From contig VGSZ01000014.1 of the NCBI GenBank assembly GCA_016874845.1, positions 1 to 40,066 of the forward strand: a DNA stretch of 40,066 nucleotides, written 5' to 3'. The notes under the pieces were generated by a model. The model saw only the letters and a program-made list of their open reading frames with translations. It did no database searches and had not been told where the DNA came from. This document shows positions 24,783 to 32,910 of this stretch, piece after piece (position 1 is the first letter of the stretch; every line of letters begins with the position of its first letter). The DNA is from Deltaproteobacteria bacterium. GTDB lineage: Bacteria > Myxococcota > UBA727 > VGSZ01. The position numbers were made by a program, and so were the translations under genes.

Positions 24783-25424
24783 ATGAGCGCCATGAAGATC
24801 GGAATCCTTGGTTCGGGCAACGTCGGTCAGTCGTTGGCGAAGGGGCTCAAGGGCCTCGGCCACGACGTCGTGATTGGCAGCAGCGCCGGCAACAAGCTCG
24901 CGGCGTTCTCGGCCGAGACCGGCGTCGCCGAGCAGAAGTTCGCCGACGCCGTCGCCGGCGCCCACGTCGTGATCGTCGCGTTGAAGGGGCAGGGCGCCGA
25001 AGAGATCGTGCGCGGTCTGGCCGGCTCGCTGGCCGGCAAGGTCGTGCTCGACGCCACCAACCCCATCGCCGGCGAGGCGAAGGGCGGCATCGTGCCGTAC
25101 TTCACCGGGCCCAACGACAGCCTGCTGCAACGCCTGCAGAAGGCGGCGCCCGGCGCGAAGTTCGTCAAGTGTTTCAACTCGGTGGCGGCGCATGTGATGG
25201 TCAAGCCGCACTTCAAGTCGGGCACGCCGGCGATGTTCATCTGCGGCGATGACGCCGAGGCGAAGGCGACGACGACGAAGCTGCTCGCCGAGCTCGGCTG
25301 GGCCGCCGAGGATGTCGGGGGCAGCGAGGCCGGCAACGCCGTCGAGGCGCTGTGCCAGCTGTGGTGTGCGCCGGGCTTCCTGCGCAACGACTGGTCCCAC
25401 GCGTACGCCGTGCTACGGTCCTGA
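24783..25424 (+). CDS. NAD(P)-binding reductase of the F420-dependent NADP oxidoreductase family
   Basis: The 213-residue Rossmann protein starts with (MSA)MKIGILGSGNVGQSLAKGL and includes the NADP-specificity loop HDVVIGSSAGNK, then VVLDATNPI and FVKCFNSV, all typical of the F420-dependent NADP reductase (Fno-like) family. Many bacterial members occur where F420 synthesis is not known, so the true electron partner is uncertain. The ATG at 24783 follows AGAGAG; an alternative ATG is 9 nt later. The 234-nt upstream gap contains no gene, and no clear promoter could be called there. Confidence 0.85.
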   Translation: MSAMKIGILGSGNVGQSLAKGLKGLGHDVVIGSSAGNKLAAFSAETGVAEQKFADAVAGAHVVIVALKGQGAEEIVRGLAGSLAGKVVLDATNPIAGEAKGGIVPYFTGPNDSLLQRLQKAAPGAKFVKCFNSVAAHVMVKPHFKSGTPAMFICGDDAEAKATTTKLLAELGWAAEDVGGSEAGNAVEALCQLWCAPGFLRNDWSHAYAVLRS

Positions 25425-25568
25425 GCATCGGAGAGTGAGCAGGGCTCCGGGTCATCCTGACTGGCCATCGTCGCCGGTCGGCTCGACCCGGGCGCTTTGC
25501 GGGTAGGGATGCGGGCGTCGTTTTGAGGGGGCTGCCGCGTCGGGCTCCCTCACCGGAAGGAGATTGCA

Positions 25569-27278
25569 GTGGCTCGTACACCGCTGTTTCGTTTGCTGCA
25601 GAAGCTCGATCGCCGTCATCGCGCCCGTGATGCCGCGTCGTCGTCGGAGGCGAGCGTGGGCGCCGCTGCGGGCCCCGTCCGCATCGACCGGCGTTCGTTT
25701 CTCTGGGCCGCCGGCGCCGTCGTCGCCGCGCCGACGCTCGGAGCGGCGTGCGGCGGCAGCGAGAACCCGCCGCCGTCGTCGGGCAAGCGGGTCGCCGTCG
25801 TCGGCGGCGGCATCGCCGGCCTGCACTGCGCCTATCGCCTGAAGGACCTGGGCGCCGACGACGTCGTGCTGTTCGAGGCGCAGGACCGCATCGGCGGGCG
25901 CATGTTCTCGGACCGCACGACGTTTGCTCCGCTGAATTGCGAGCTCGGCGCCGAGCTCATCGACACCGGTCACGAGACCATGCGCGATCTGGCGGCCGAG
26001 TTCGGCATCGAGCTGCACGATTTCACCACCGACGACGCCGAGCTCGAGCTCATCGTGGCGTTCCTGGGCGGTCGCCGGGTGCCGGTGGACGAGCTGCTGA
26101 CCGCCTACGCCCCCATCGCCGCGCGCATCGACGCCGACCTCGCCACCATCGGCGGCGACGGCTACGTCACCTACGACGCGCCCAACGGCGGCGAGCTGCT
26201 CGACGCGCTGTCGATCACCGGCTGGTTCGATCGGCTCGTCGACGAAGGCGTGATCGCCGCCGACAACGTCGCCCGCCAGCTGTTCGAGCTCGCCTACACC
26301 ACCGAGTACGGGCTCGAGCCGTCGGAGCAGTCCGCGCTGAACGTGCTCTTCCTCGTGTCGACGTCGACCACCGACCTCGCGCCCTACGGCGACTCCGACG
26401 AGCGGTTCCGCGCCGCCGCAGGCAACGACACGTTCATCACGGCCCTGGGCGACCGCCTCGGCGACGTGGTGAGGAAGGGTCACCGGCTGACGGCGCTGCG
26501 GCGCGGCACCGATGGCCGGTTCACGCTGAGCTTCACGACCGCCTCCGGCGGCGTCGAAGAGACCGCCGACGAGGTCGTGCTCGCCCTGCCGTTCACGATG
26601 CTGCGCGAGGTCGCGCTCGACGACAGCCTCGCGCTGTCGTCGGCCAAGCGGGCGGCCATCGACACCATCGGCTACGGCACGAATGCCAAGCTGATGGTCG
26701 GGTTCAACGAGCCCGTGTGGCGCAACAAGCAGGCCGGCAACACGAGCAACGGCGAGGTCTACAGCGACACCGGCTTCCAATCGATGTGGGAGACCTCGCG
26801 GCTGCAGACGGCGTCGACCGAGGGCATCGCCACCAACTTCACCGGCGGCGCCCACGGCGTGGAGATCGGCGACGGCACGCCCGCCGAGCAGGCCACGGCC
26901 TTCGTCGGCGAGCTCAACGGAATCTTTCCTGGCGTTGCCGCCGCGTTCAACGACAAGGTCGCGCGCTTCCACTGGCCGACGAACGCGTTCGTGAAGGCCA
27001 GCTACGCCTGCTACCGCCCCGGCCAGTACGCCGCGATCTGCGGCGCCGAGGGCGAGCCCGAGGCCTCGGGTCACCTGCACTTCTGCGGCGAGCACACGAG
27101 CCTCGACTTCCAGGGCTACATGGAGGGCGGCGCCGTTACCGGCGCGGCGGCGGCGCTGGCCGCCGCCGAGAACGTCGGCGTCGACACCCAGGCCCTGCGC
27201 GTCGATGGCCCCGCGGCGCGCATCCTCGCCCGCGCCGACGTCGTGCGTCGCCATCGTCGGCTGCGTCGTCGTCGCTGA
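25569..27278 (+). CDS. Tat-exported flavin amine oxidase, predicted lipoprotein
   Basis: The 569-residue protein starts at a GTG with AAGGAG 6 nt upstream. About 40 polar residues precede a twin-arginine signal (IDRRSFLWAAGAVVAAPTLGAAC) that ends in a lipobox (GAAC), so a folded, FAD-loaded enzyme is predicted to be anchored outside the inner membrane. The FAD dinucleotide motif VAVVGGGIAGLHCAYRL and RIGGRMF identify the amine-oxidase family (monoamine oxidase, amino-acid oxidase, polyamine oxidase). The C-terminal FAD segment CGEHTSLDFQGYMEGG is intact. The tail ends in a strongly basic run (RRHRRLRRRR). Substrate unknown; it should yield H2O2 outside the cytoplasm. Confidence 0.92.
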   Translation: MARTPLFRLLQKLDRRHRARDAASSSEASVGAAAGPVRIDRRSFLWAAGAVVAAPTLGAACGGSENPPPSSGKRVAVVGGGIAGLHCAYRLKDLGADDVVLFEAQDRIGGRMFSDRTTFAPLNCELGAELIDTGHETMRDLAAEFGIELHDFTTDDAELELIVAFLGGRRVPVDELLTAYAPIAARIDADLATIGGDGYVTYDAPNGGELLDALSITGWFDRLVDEGVIAADNVARQLFELAYTTEYGLEPSEQSALNVLFLVSTSTTDLAPYGDSDERFRAAAGNDTFITALGDRLGDVVRKGHRLTALRRGTDGRFTLSFTTASGGVEETADEVVLALPFTMLREVALDDSLALSSAKRAAIDTIGYGTNAKLMVGFNEPVWRNKQAGNTSNGEVYSDTGFQSMWETSRLQTASTEGIATNFTGGAHGVEIGDGTPAEQATAFVGELNGIFPGVAAAFNDKVARFHWPTNAFVKASYACYRPGQYAAICGAEGEPEASGHLHFCGEHTSLDFQGYMEGGAVTGAAAALAAAENVGVDTQALRVDGPAARILARADVVRRHRRLRRRR

Positions 27279-27293
27279 CGACCGCGACGGCCG

Positions 27294-27875
27294 TCAGAAG
27301 ACGCCGGGGAGAAAGCGCTTCTTCGTGCCCATCTGCTCGGCGTAGCCGGGCAGGGCGAACAGCACGCGCTCCTCGGCGCGGATGCGGAAGAACAGCACGA
27401 CGGCGTTCAGCGCCGAGACGACGACGAGCGTGACGAAGCAGCCGTGGGCCAGCGGCAGGAAGACCAGCTCGGCGATCACGATGGCGTAGTTCGGATGACG
27501 CACGTACCGGTACGGCCCGGCGACGACGACGGCGTCGGGCTGCACGATGCGCACGTTCCAGCGCGCGCCCAGCGTCGACAGCGTCCACACCCGCGCGACG
27601 CCGAGCAGCAGGAGCGCCGCCGCCGACGTCGCGAACAACGGCGTCGAGAACGGCCGCTCGAGCAGCGCGACCTCGAGGGGGCCGAGCAAGAACGGCAGCA
27701 CGTGCAGCACGACCATGACGACGAACACCGGCTCGCGCTGCGGCCGCGCCCCGCGCGCCGTCGCCTGCGCCGTCAAGCGACGCGCGACGACGAGCTCGGC
27801 GATGCGCGCTGCGCCCATCACCGTCAACAGCACGAGATAGGCGACGAAGCCGGCGTCCACCGACGTCGTCGTCAC
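27294..27875 (-). CDS. Isoprenylcysteine carboxyl methyltransferase-like integral membrane methyltransferase
   Basis: The 193-residue polytopic protein has the ICMT/phospholipid-methyltransferase core VVVAGPYRYVRHPNYAIVI and a C-terminal RIRAEERVLFALPGYAEQMG, which form the SAM and substrate sites. The GTG start at 27875 overlaps the TGA of the type III polyketide synthase by 4 nt, so they are translationally coupled. The same pairing is known in Bacillus subtilis bpsA-bpsB, where the methyltransferase O-methylates alkylpyrones made by the PKS. That role is therefore the best inference here, rather than protein prenyl-Cys methylation. Confidence 0.88.
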   Translation of the reverse strand: MTTTSVDAGFVAYLVLLTVMGAARIAELVVARRLTAQATARGARPQREPVFVVMVVLHVLPFLLGPLEVALLERPFSTPLFATSAAALLLLGVARVWTLSTLGARWNVRIVQPDAVVVAGPYRYVRHPNYAIVIAELVFLPLAHGCFVTLVVVSALNAVVLFFRIRAEERVLFALPGYAEQMGTKKRFLPGVF

Positions 27876-28963
27876 GGCTCGCCCGTCGGCTCGCCCGTCC
27901 AGCGCCCGAGCACCATCTCGGCGGAGAAGCCAGGGCCGAACGCCGTCAGCAGGCCGCGTTGGCCGTCCTTCGGCGCGCGGCGCTCGAAGGTGTTCTTCAA
28001 GACGACGAGCACGCTGGCCGACGACAGGTTGCCGACGTCGCGCAGGCACTCGTAGCTCGAGGCCAGCGCGCCCTCTTGCAGGTCGAAGGTGCGGGCGACC
28101 TCGTCGATGACCTTCTTGCCGCCGGGGTGCAGCACGTGGAAGTCGACGTTGCTGCCGCGCAGGCCCTGGCTGTCGAGGTAGCCGAGCATCACCGGGCGGA
28201 TGGCGCGCTCGACGGCGCCGGGGATGCCCTTGTCGAGGACGAGGTGCAGGCCCGAGTCCTTGACCTCGAACCCCATGTAGCCCCAGCTGTCCTCGAACAG
28301 CCACGACTGCGACGACTCCATCGCAAAGCCGGTGACCGGGCCGGCCGTGCCGTCGTCGGCGCGGACGACGCAGGCGGCGACGCCGTCGCCGAACAGCAGC
28401 GCGCCGACGAGGGCCTGCATCGAGAAGTCCTGCCGCTGGTAGGTCAGCGAGCAGAACTCGTGGGCCACGATCAGGACGTTCCTGCCGCCGGCGGCGATGT
28501 GCTCGCGGGCGAGGCCGAGGGCGAAGGCGCCGGCGGCGCAGCCGCGCTCGGTGACCGGCAGGCGCTTGGTGGTGCGCGTCATGCCGAGGGCGGGGATGAG
28601 GTGCGCGCACAGCGCGGGGATCATGAAGCCGGTGCACGACGTCGTGATCACGAAGTCGATGTCGCCTGCCTGCAGGCCGGCGTTCACGATGGCTTCGCGC
28701 GCGGCCTGCTCGCCGAGCTCCTTGCTCGCCTCGATGAAGCGATCGTTGCGGTAGCCGAAGCCGCGCTCGACGATCGTGTCTTCGATCGTCTGCACGAGCC
28801 AGCGACGGTCGATGCCGGCGTTGCCGAGGATCTTCTTCATCCGGCCGAGGTGCCGGTGGTCGCTGCCAAGCACGCGTTCGGCGTAGACAGCTACGTCATC
28901 GCGGGTCAGCGCGTGCGGGGGCAGGGCGAGGGCGGGCTTGCAGGCGATGGCACGGGTAGGCAC
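27872..28963 (-). CDS. Type III polyketide synthase (chalcone/stilbene synthase family)
   Basis: The 363-residue protein keeps the complete catalytic triad: Cys142 (TERGCAAGAFALG), His279 (VLHPGGKK) and Asn312 (DVGNLSSASVL), with family spacing. It condenses malonyl-CoA units onto a starter acyl-CoA to give alkylpyrones or alkylresorcinols. The GTG start has GAGG 8 nt upstream (GAGGTTTCAAGTG). It is followed by a membrane methyltransferase in a 4-nt overlap, pointing to a methylated, membrane-located product. No acyl-starter-loading gene is adjacent. Starter chain length cannot be read from the sequence. Confidence 0.95.
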   Translation of the reverse strand: MPTRAIACKPALALPPHALTRDDVAVYAERVLGSDHRHLGRMKKILGNAGIDRRWLVQTIEDTIVERGFGYRNDRFIEASKELGEQAAREAIVNAGLQAGDIDFVITTSCTGFMIPALCAHLIPALGMTRTTKRLPVTERGCAAGAFALGLAREHIAAGGRNVLIVAHEFCSLTYQRQDFSMQALVGALLFGDGVAACVVRADDGTAGPVTGFAMESSQSWLFEDSWGYMGFEVKDSGLHLVLDKGIPGAVERAIRPVMLGYLDSQGLRGSNVDFHVLHPGGKKVIDEVARTFDLQEGALASSYECLRDVGNLSSASVLVVLKNTFERRAPKDGQRGLLTAFGPGFSAEMVLGRWTGEPTGEP

Positions 28964-29012
28964 TTGAAACCTCGTAGCAGGCGCGACGTCTTCGACAATG
29001 TCCGCTGCACAT

Positions 29013-30698
29013 TCATCCGGTGATGCTCACGTGGCCGGTGCGCTGCGAGCCCACGCGGATCGTCACCGGCCCGTCACCGAAGACGACGAAGCGGCACGTG
29101 CGCCGCGACGGCAGCGCCTGGCTCGACTGGTACGGCCACGTGCCGACGCCGCCATGGCGGCCGGCGTGGGTGCCGCCCAGGTGGCCGAGGGTGCGGCGCG
29201 CGCCGTCCTTCACGCGGCTCGCGTCGTCGATCACGACGTGCACCGGCTCGTTGTGCGGCAGCCCGCGGGCGACGTCGGGGCCCGCCGTCGACACGCCGCC
29301 GCGGTTCTCGACGGTGATGGTCAGCAGGTGGGCGCCGTCGGCGAGCGGCTCGCGGCGCGTCGTTACGTGCAGCCGCGGCAGCAGCGCCAGCAGGCGGAAG
29401 AACACCGCGGCGTGCCCACGGCACAACTCGTCGACCAGCGGCCCCTCGGGCGGGTTCCAGACGGAGAAACGGGCGTCGAGGCCGCCAATTTCGACGTCGC
29501 CGAGCTGCGGGTGGGTCGCCTTCGTCCACGGGCGCAGCGGGCTCGCACCCAGGTGACCGAGCGTGCGCGCGAGCAGCTCCATCTGGCCGCGGCTCTGGCG
29601 CGCGTAGACGTCGATGAAGCGCCTGGGCCGCGGCAGCCCGGCGCGGGCGTAGAGATCCCACAGCTCGACGGCCCACGCGTACGCGCCGCGCTGCAGGAAC
29701 GCGTAGTCGACGAGGTCGCCGCGCAGCGGCGTCTCGGGCGTGTAGAGGAACTCGTGGAAGCCCGACACCGTCGGCACGCGGGCGTGGGCCGTCGTCCACT
29801 CCTCGACGAGGCGAAAGAGCGCGAGGTCGTCGCCCGACAGCTTGTCGTCGCTCTTGTCGCCGAGGGGACGGATCCACACGCCGCCGTAGGTGTGCAGGTT
29901 CACCCAGAAGTACAGGTGCGGGGTCGCTGTCGCGAACGCCATCAGCGCGCGCGCCTCGGGGCTGCTGCCGACGTAGTCGCCGGCGCCGTACTGCAGCGGC
30001 TCGGGCTGCCAGCCCCAGCTGAAGTTGCGGTTCAGATCGAGGGGGTTGTCGTCGTAGAAGCCCCACGGCGGCACCGCGTTGCCGTCCCAGTCGTCGATGA
30101 CGCCCTCGGGGTACAGCGCGTAGAACGGGCCGTCGTCGTCGATGTCGCGGGGCAGCATCAGGCCGGGGATGGTCTTGCTCTCGACGAAGCCGCCGCACGG
30201 GTCGAGCACGCGCATGCGGCGGATCTGGCCGTCGCCGTCGACGTCGACCTGGCGCCAGCGGGGCAGGGCGGTCTGGCGCGTGTCGACGGGGGAGCTGCGC
30301 ACGAAGCGACCAGCCTCGTGCACGGCCTCGGCGCCGTCGGGGGACAAGGAGGGCGCGACGACGACGAGGGCGTCCTTCGCGGCGGCGGCGACGGCGGCGG
30401 ACAGGCCGTGGCGATCGTCGCCCTCCTGCAGCGCCAGCAGGTCGAGCACGAAGGCGAGGGCGACGTTGGTGCCGACGAACTCGCCGGCGTGCATGTTGGC
30501 GTCGATCCACAGCGCTGGACGCGGCCGGTCGGGATCTCGGCCGACGACGACGACGTACAGCGGCCGGCCGAGCGCCGAGCTGCCGATGCGCTGCAGCCGG
30601 ACGAGGTCGGGGTGACGGGCCGCGAGCTGTTGCAGCACCTGCTGCTGCTCGGCGTAGCGGAGATAGCGACGGCGTACGTCGTCCGGGGACACGTTCAT
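29013..30698 (-). CDS. M14-family zinc carboxypeptidase
   Basis: With the start at 30698 the protein has 561 residues. Zinc ligands are His70 and Glu73 (NMHAGE) and His269 (NLHTYGGV); catalytic Glu345 lies in AVELWDL. The family Asn-Arg is visible in DLNRNFSWGW. There is no signal peptide, so a cytoplasmic location is likely unless another route is used. A C-terminal region (about 430-560) looks like a beta-sandwich. The start is uncertain: an in-frame TTG at 30779 and an ATG at 30728 also exist, but the ATG at 30698 has GGG just upstream and overlaps the stop of a short leader-like ORF (ATGA). It is divergent from a small lipoprotein gene. Confidence 0.88.
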   Translation of the reverse strand: MNVSPDDVRRRYLRYAEQQQVLQQLAARHPDLVRLQRIGSSALGRPLYVVVVGRDPDRPRPALWIDANMHAGEFVGTNVALAFVLDLLALQEGDDRHGLSAAVAAAAKDALVVVAPSLSPDGAEAVHEAGRFVRSSPVDTRQTALPRWRQVDVDGDGQIRRMRVLDPCGGFVESKTIPGLMLPRDIDDDGPFYALYPEGVIDDWDGNAVPPWGFYDDNPLDLNRNFSWGWQPEPLQYGAGDYVGSSPEARALMAFATATPHLYFWVNLHTYGGVWIRPLGDKSDDKLSGDDLALFRLVEEWTTAHARVPTVSGFHEFLYTPETPLRGDLVDYAFLQRGAYAWAVELWDLYARAGLPRPRRFIDVYARQSRGQMELLARTLGHLGASPLRPWTKATHPQLGDVEIGGLDARFSVWNPPEGPLVDELCRGHAAVFFRLLALLPRLHVTTRREPLADGAHLLTITVENRGGVSTAGPDVARGLPHNEPVHVVIDDASRVKDGARRTLGHLGGTHAGRHGGVGTWPYQSSQALPSRRTCRFVVFGDGPVTIRVGSQRTGHVSITG

Positions 30699-30769
30699 GT
30701 CCCGAACATGCTGAGCGTAGGCGTGCATGTCGAGACGTAGTTCGCCCACCGGGGGCGAACCACGTTCAT
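30695..30769 (-). CDS. Possible 24-residue leader ORF overlapping the carboxypeptidase start
   Basis: ATG at 30769 opens a 24-codon frame whose TGA overlaps the carboxypeptidase ATG (ATGA). Its first three codons (Met-Asn-Val) and flanks repeat those of the downstream gene: ACGTTCATGNCCCGA occurs at 30691-30705 and 30762-30776 on the + strand. An inverted repeat lies inside the ORF. It lacks a strong ribosome site. It may be a coupling leader peptide or only the trace of a local duplication. Confidence 0.3.
   Translation of the reverse strand: MNVVRPRWANYVSTCTPTLSMFGT
30741..30759. promoter_or_regulatory. Perfect 7-bp dyad in the carboxypeptidase/lipoprotein intergenic region
   Basis: TTCGCCC (30741-30747) and GGGCGAA (30753-30759) flank five bases, with ACGT at equal distance on both outer sides. 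It could be an operator shared by the divergent genes or an RNA hairpin in the carboxypeptidase leader. Confidence 0.45.
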
Positions 30770-30835
30770 GACCCGACAACGTGCGAGCCCTTCACCGAAC
30801 CTGAATCCACGACCGTCTCGCGACATAGAGGACCC

Positions 30836-31168
30836 ATGAAAAGGCTCGCCCTGATGCTGCCTACGCTCGCCGTCGCCCTGGTCGCCGCCTGTACTTCGTC
30901 GCTGGATCAGCTCTGCCTGGAGCGGGCGACCCGCAGCGGAGAAGAAGACCCGGCCGCCGCCTGCGAGGACGCCGAAGAGGACCTCAGCGAGGACGAGCAG
31001 GCGCTGCGCGACGCCTGCAACGCCGAGTACGAGGCCTTCGCCGGCTGCTTCCTCGACGACGCCGCCTGTCAGGACTTCGGCCCGGTGAAGGTCTTCGCTC
31101 CCGGGGCCGAGGACGCCTGCAGCGCCGAGGGCGAGGCGCTGACCGACCGCACCGAGGCGAACGGCTGA
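30836..31168 (+). CDS. Small acidic, Cys-rich lipoprotein of unknown function
   Basis: The 110-residue product has a classic lipoprotein signal (MKRLALMLPTLAVALVAAC, lipidated Cys19). Six further Cys (27, 43, 61, 71, 78, 95) sit in a strongly Glu/Asp-rich mature domain, suggesting three disulfides. There is no recognised family. GAGG lies 4 nt before the ATG (GAGGACCCATG). A strong hairpin follows the stop, so it is probably a single-gene transcript. Similar tiny Cys-rich lipoproteins are common in myxobacteria-like genomes. Confidence 0.8.
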   Translation: MKRLALMLPTLAVALVAACTSSLDQLCLERATRSGEEDPAAACEDAEEDLSEDEQALRDACNAEYEAFAGCFLDDAACQDFGPVKVFAPGAEDACSAEGEALTDRTEANG

Positions 31169-31221
31169 ACGTCGCCCGCTGCGTGCTCGCGCGCGCTCCG
31201 GGGAGCACGACGAGCACAGCC

Positions 31222-31251
31222 ACGCAGGGCGGGCTTCGGCCCGCCCTGCGT
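31222..31251 (+). terminator. Perfect 13-bp stem with TTCG tetraloop
   Basis: ACGCAGGGCGGGC, loop TTCG, GCCCGCCCTGCGT: a flawless hairpin with an extra-stable tetraloop, about 50 nt after the lipoprotein stop. There is no poly-T tract. It is the clearest terminator-like structure in the window. Confidence 0.75.
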
Positions 31252-31337
31252 CGTCTCGGTGGGTCCGCCGGCGCCCACGGCGGCGCACGTCGAGCCTGCC
31301 CTTTTGCCACGCTGGCGAAGCGTCCTACCGTCATCGC

Positions 31338-32909
31338 ATGCACGATGCGTCGCTCGCGAAAGAAGCCCTGGCCGAGCTGCCCGCCGACGTCGGCGACAGC
31401 CCGCTGTTCAACGCCGACCTTGCCCCCGTGCCGACGGCGCGACGCAACTGGACGACGTACAACTTCGCGGCGCTGTGGATCTCGATGGCCCACTGCATCC
31501 CGACGTACACGCTGGCCGGCGGGCTGATGGCCAAGGGCATGAACTGGTGGCAGGCGCTGTTCACCGTCGGGCTCGGCAACCTGATCGTGCTGGTGCCCAT
31601 CCTGCTGAACGCCCACCCGGGCACCGCCTACGGCATCTCGTTTCCGGTGCTGGCGCGGGCGAGCTTTGGCACCACGGGCGCCAACATCCCCGCGATCCTG
31701 CGCGCGCTGGTGGCCTGCGGCTGGTTCGGCATCAACGCTTTCGTCGGCGGCGAGGCGCTGAAGACCTTCGTCGTCACGTTCGTGCCGGGCTTCGCGACGC
31801 TGGGCGGCGGCGCCACCATCGCCGGCCTGTCGCTGTCGTCGGCGATCACGTTCCTCGCCTTCTGGGCGATGAACATCTTCATCCTGTACCGCGGCATGAA
31901 CGCCATCCGCGTCTTCGAGAACTGGGCGGCGCCCATCGTGCTCGTGCTGGCCGCGCTGCTGCTCGGCTGGGTGTGTCTGCGCGCCGGCGGCGTGGGGCCG
32001 CTGCTCACGCGGCCGTCGCAGTTCGCCAGCGTCGGCGACTTCTGGCCGGTGTTCATCCCTTCGTTGACGGCGATGATTGGCTTCTGGTCGACGCTGTCTT
32101 TGAACATCCCCGACTTCACGCGCTTCGGCCGCGGCCAGCGGGAGCAGATGGTGGGTCAGGCTCTGGGCCTACCTACGACGATGATCGCGTTCTCGGCGAT
32201 GGCCATCGTGATCACGAGCGCCTCGGCGGCGGTGCTGCCCGCCGTGCCGCTCGACCAGCTGTGGAACCCCGACGTCGTGCTCGGCTTCATGACGTCCTCG
32301 ACGCCGCCGCTGGGCCACGACGCGCCGCTCATCGCCGGCGCCGGCGTGCGCGCCATTGTGGCCGTCATCGCCGTGTTCGGCATCGTGATCGCCACGCTGA
32401 GCGTGAACATCGCCGCGAACGTCGTCAGCCCGGCGCAGGACTTCGCCAACCTGTCGCCGCGGCACATCAGCTTCCAGACCGGCGGGCTCATCACCGGCCT
32501 GCTCGGCATCGTCTGCATGCCGTGGAAGCTGCTCGCCGACCCGGCGACGTATCTGGGAGGCTGGCTCGGCGGCGTCGGCGGGCTGCTCGGCCCGGTCGCC
32601 GGGATCATGATCGCCGACTACTGGATCGTGCGCCGCAAGCGGCTCGACGTCGCCGACCTGTTCCGCCCCCACGGCCAGTACACCGGCACCAACCCGGTCG
32701 CGTTGGTCGCCCTCGCCGCTGGCGTGTTGCCGAACTTGCCCGGGTTCCTCGCTGGCATCCACGCCATCGGCCCGGTCTCGGGTTTCTTCGCCGACGTCTA
32801 CCCGTACGCGTGGTTCTCGGGGTTCTTCCTCGCGCTGGTGGTCTACGCGCTGGGGATGAAGCTGAAGGGGCCGCTGCCCCAGTCCACCAACGACAGCTCG
32901 ATGAACTGA
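31338..32909 (+). CDS. NCS1-family nucleobase/hydantoin/allantoin-type permease
   Basis: The 523-residue protein has about twelve hydrophobic segments and NCS1 signatures: RNWTTYNFAALWISMAHCIP near the N-terminus and SLNIPDFTRFGRGQREQ in the middle, followed by APLIAGAG and IMIADYWIVRR near the end. NCS1 carriers take up cytosine, purines, uracil, thiamine precursors, allantoin or hydantoins with Na+ or H+. The sequence looks closer to PucI/allantoin-like members, but the substrate cannot be fixed. No ribosome site stands out. gluQ starts 2 nt after its stop. Confidence 0.92.
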   Translation: MHDASLAKEALAELPADVGDSPLFNADLAPVPTARRNWTTYNFAALWISMAHCIPTYTLAGGLMAKGMNWWQALFTVGLGNLIVLVPILLNAHPGTAYGISFPVLARASFGTTGANIPAILRALVACGWFGINAFVGGEALKTFVVTFVPGFATLGGGATIAGLSLSSAITFLAFWAMNIFILYRGMNAIRVFENWAAPIVLVLAALLLGWVCLRAGGVGPLLTRPSQFASVGDFWPVFIPSLTAMIGFWSTLSLNIPDFTRFGRGQREQMVGQALGLPTTMIAFSAMAIVITSASAAVLPAVPLDQLWNPDVVLGFMTSSTPPLGHDAPLIAGAGVRAIVAVIAVFGIVIATLSVNIAANVVSPAQDFANLSPRHISFQTGGLITGLLGIVCMPWKLLADPATYLGGWLGGVGGLLGPVAGIMIADYWIVRRKRLDVADLFRPHGQYTGTNPVALVALAAGVLPNLPGFLAGIHAIGPVSGFFADVYPYAWFSGFFLALVVYALGMKLKGPLPQSTNDSSMN

Positions 32910-32910
32910 C

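Noticed and set aside
28994-29002. GACAATGTC before the type III PKS as a second copy of the cyoE operator
   Set aside because: Only the inner 4-1-4 core matches and the outer arms differ; a match this short is expected by chance in 40 kb.
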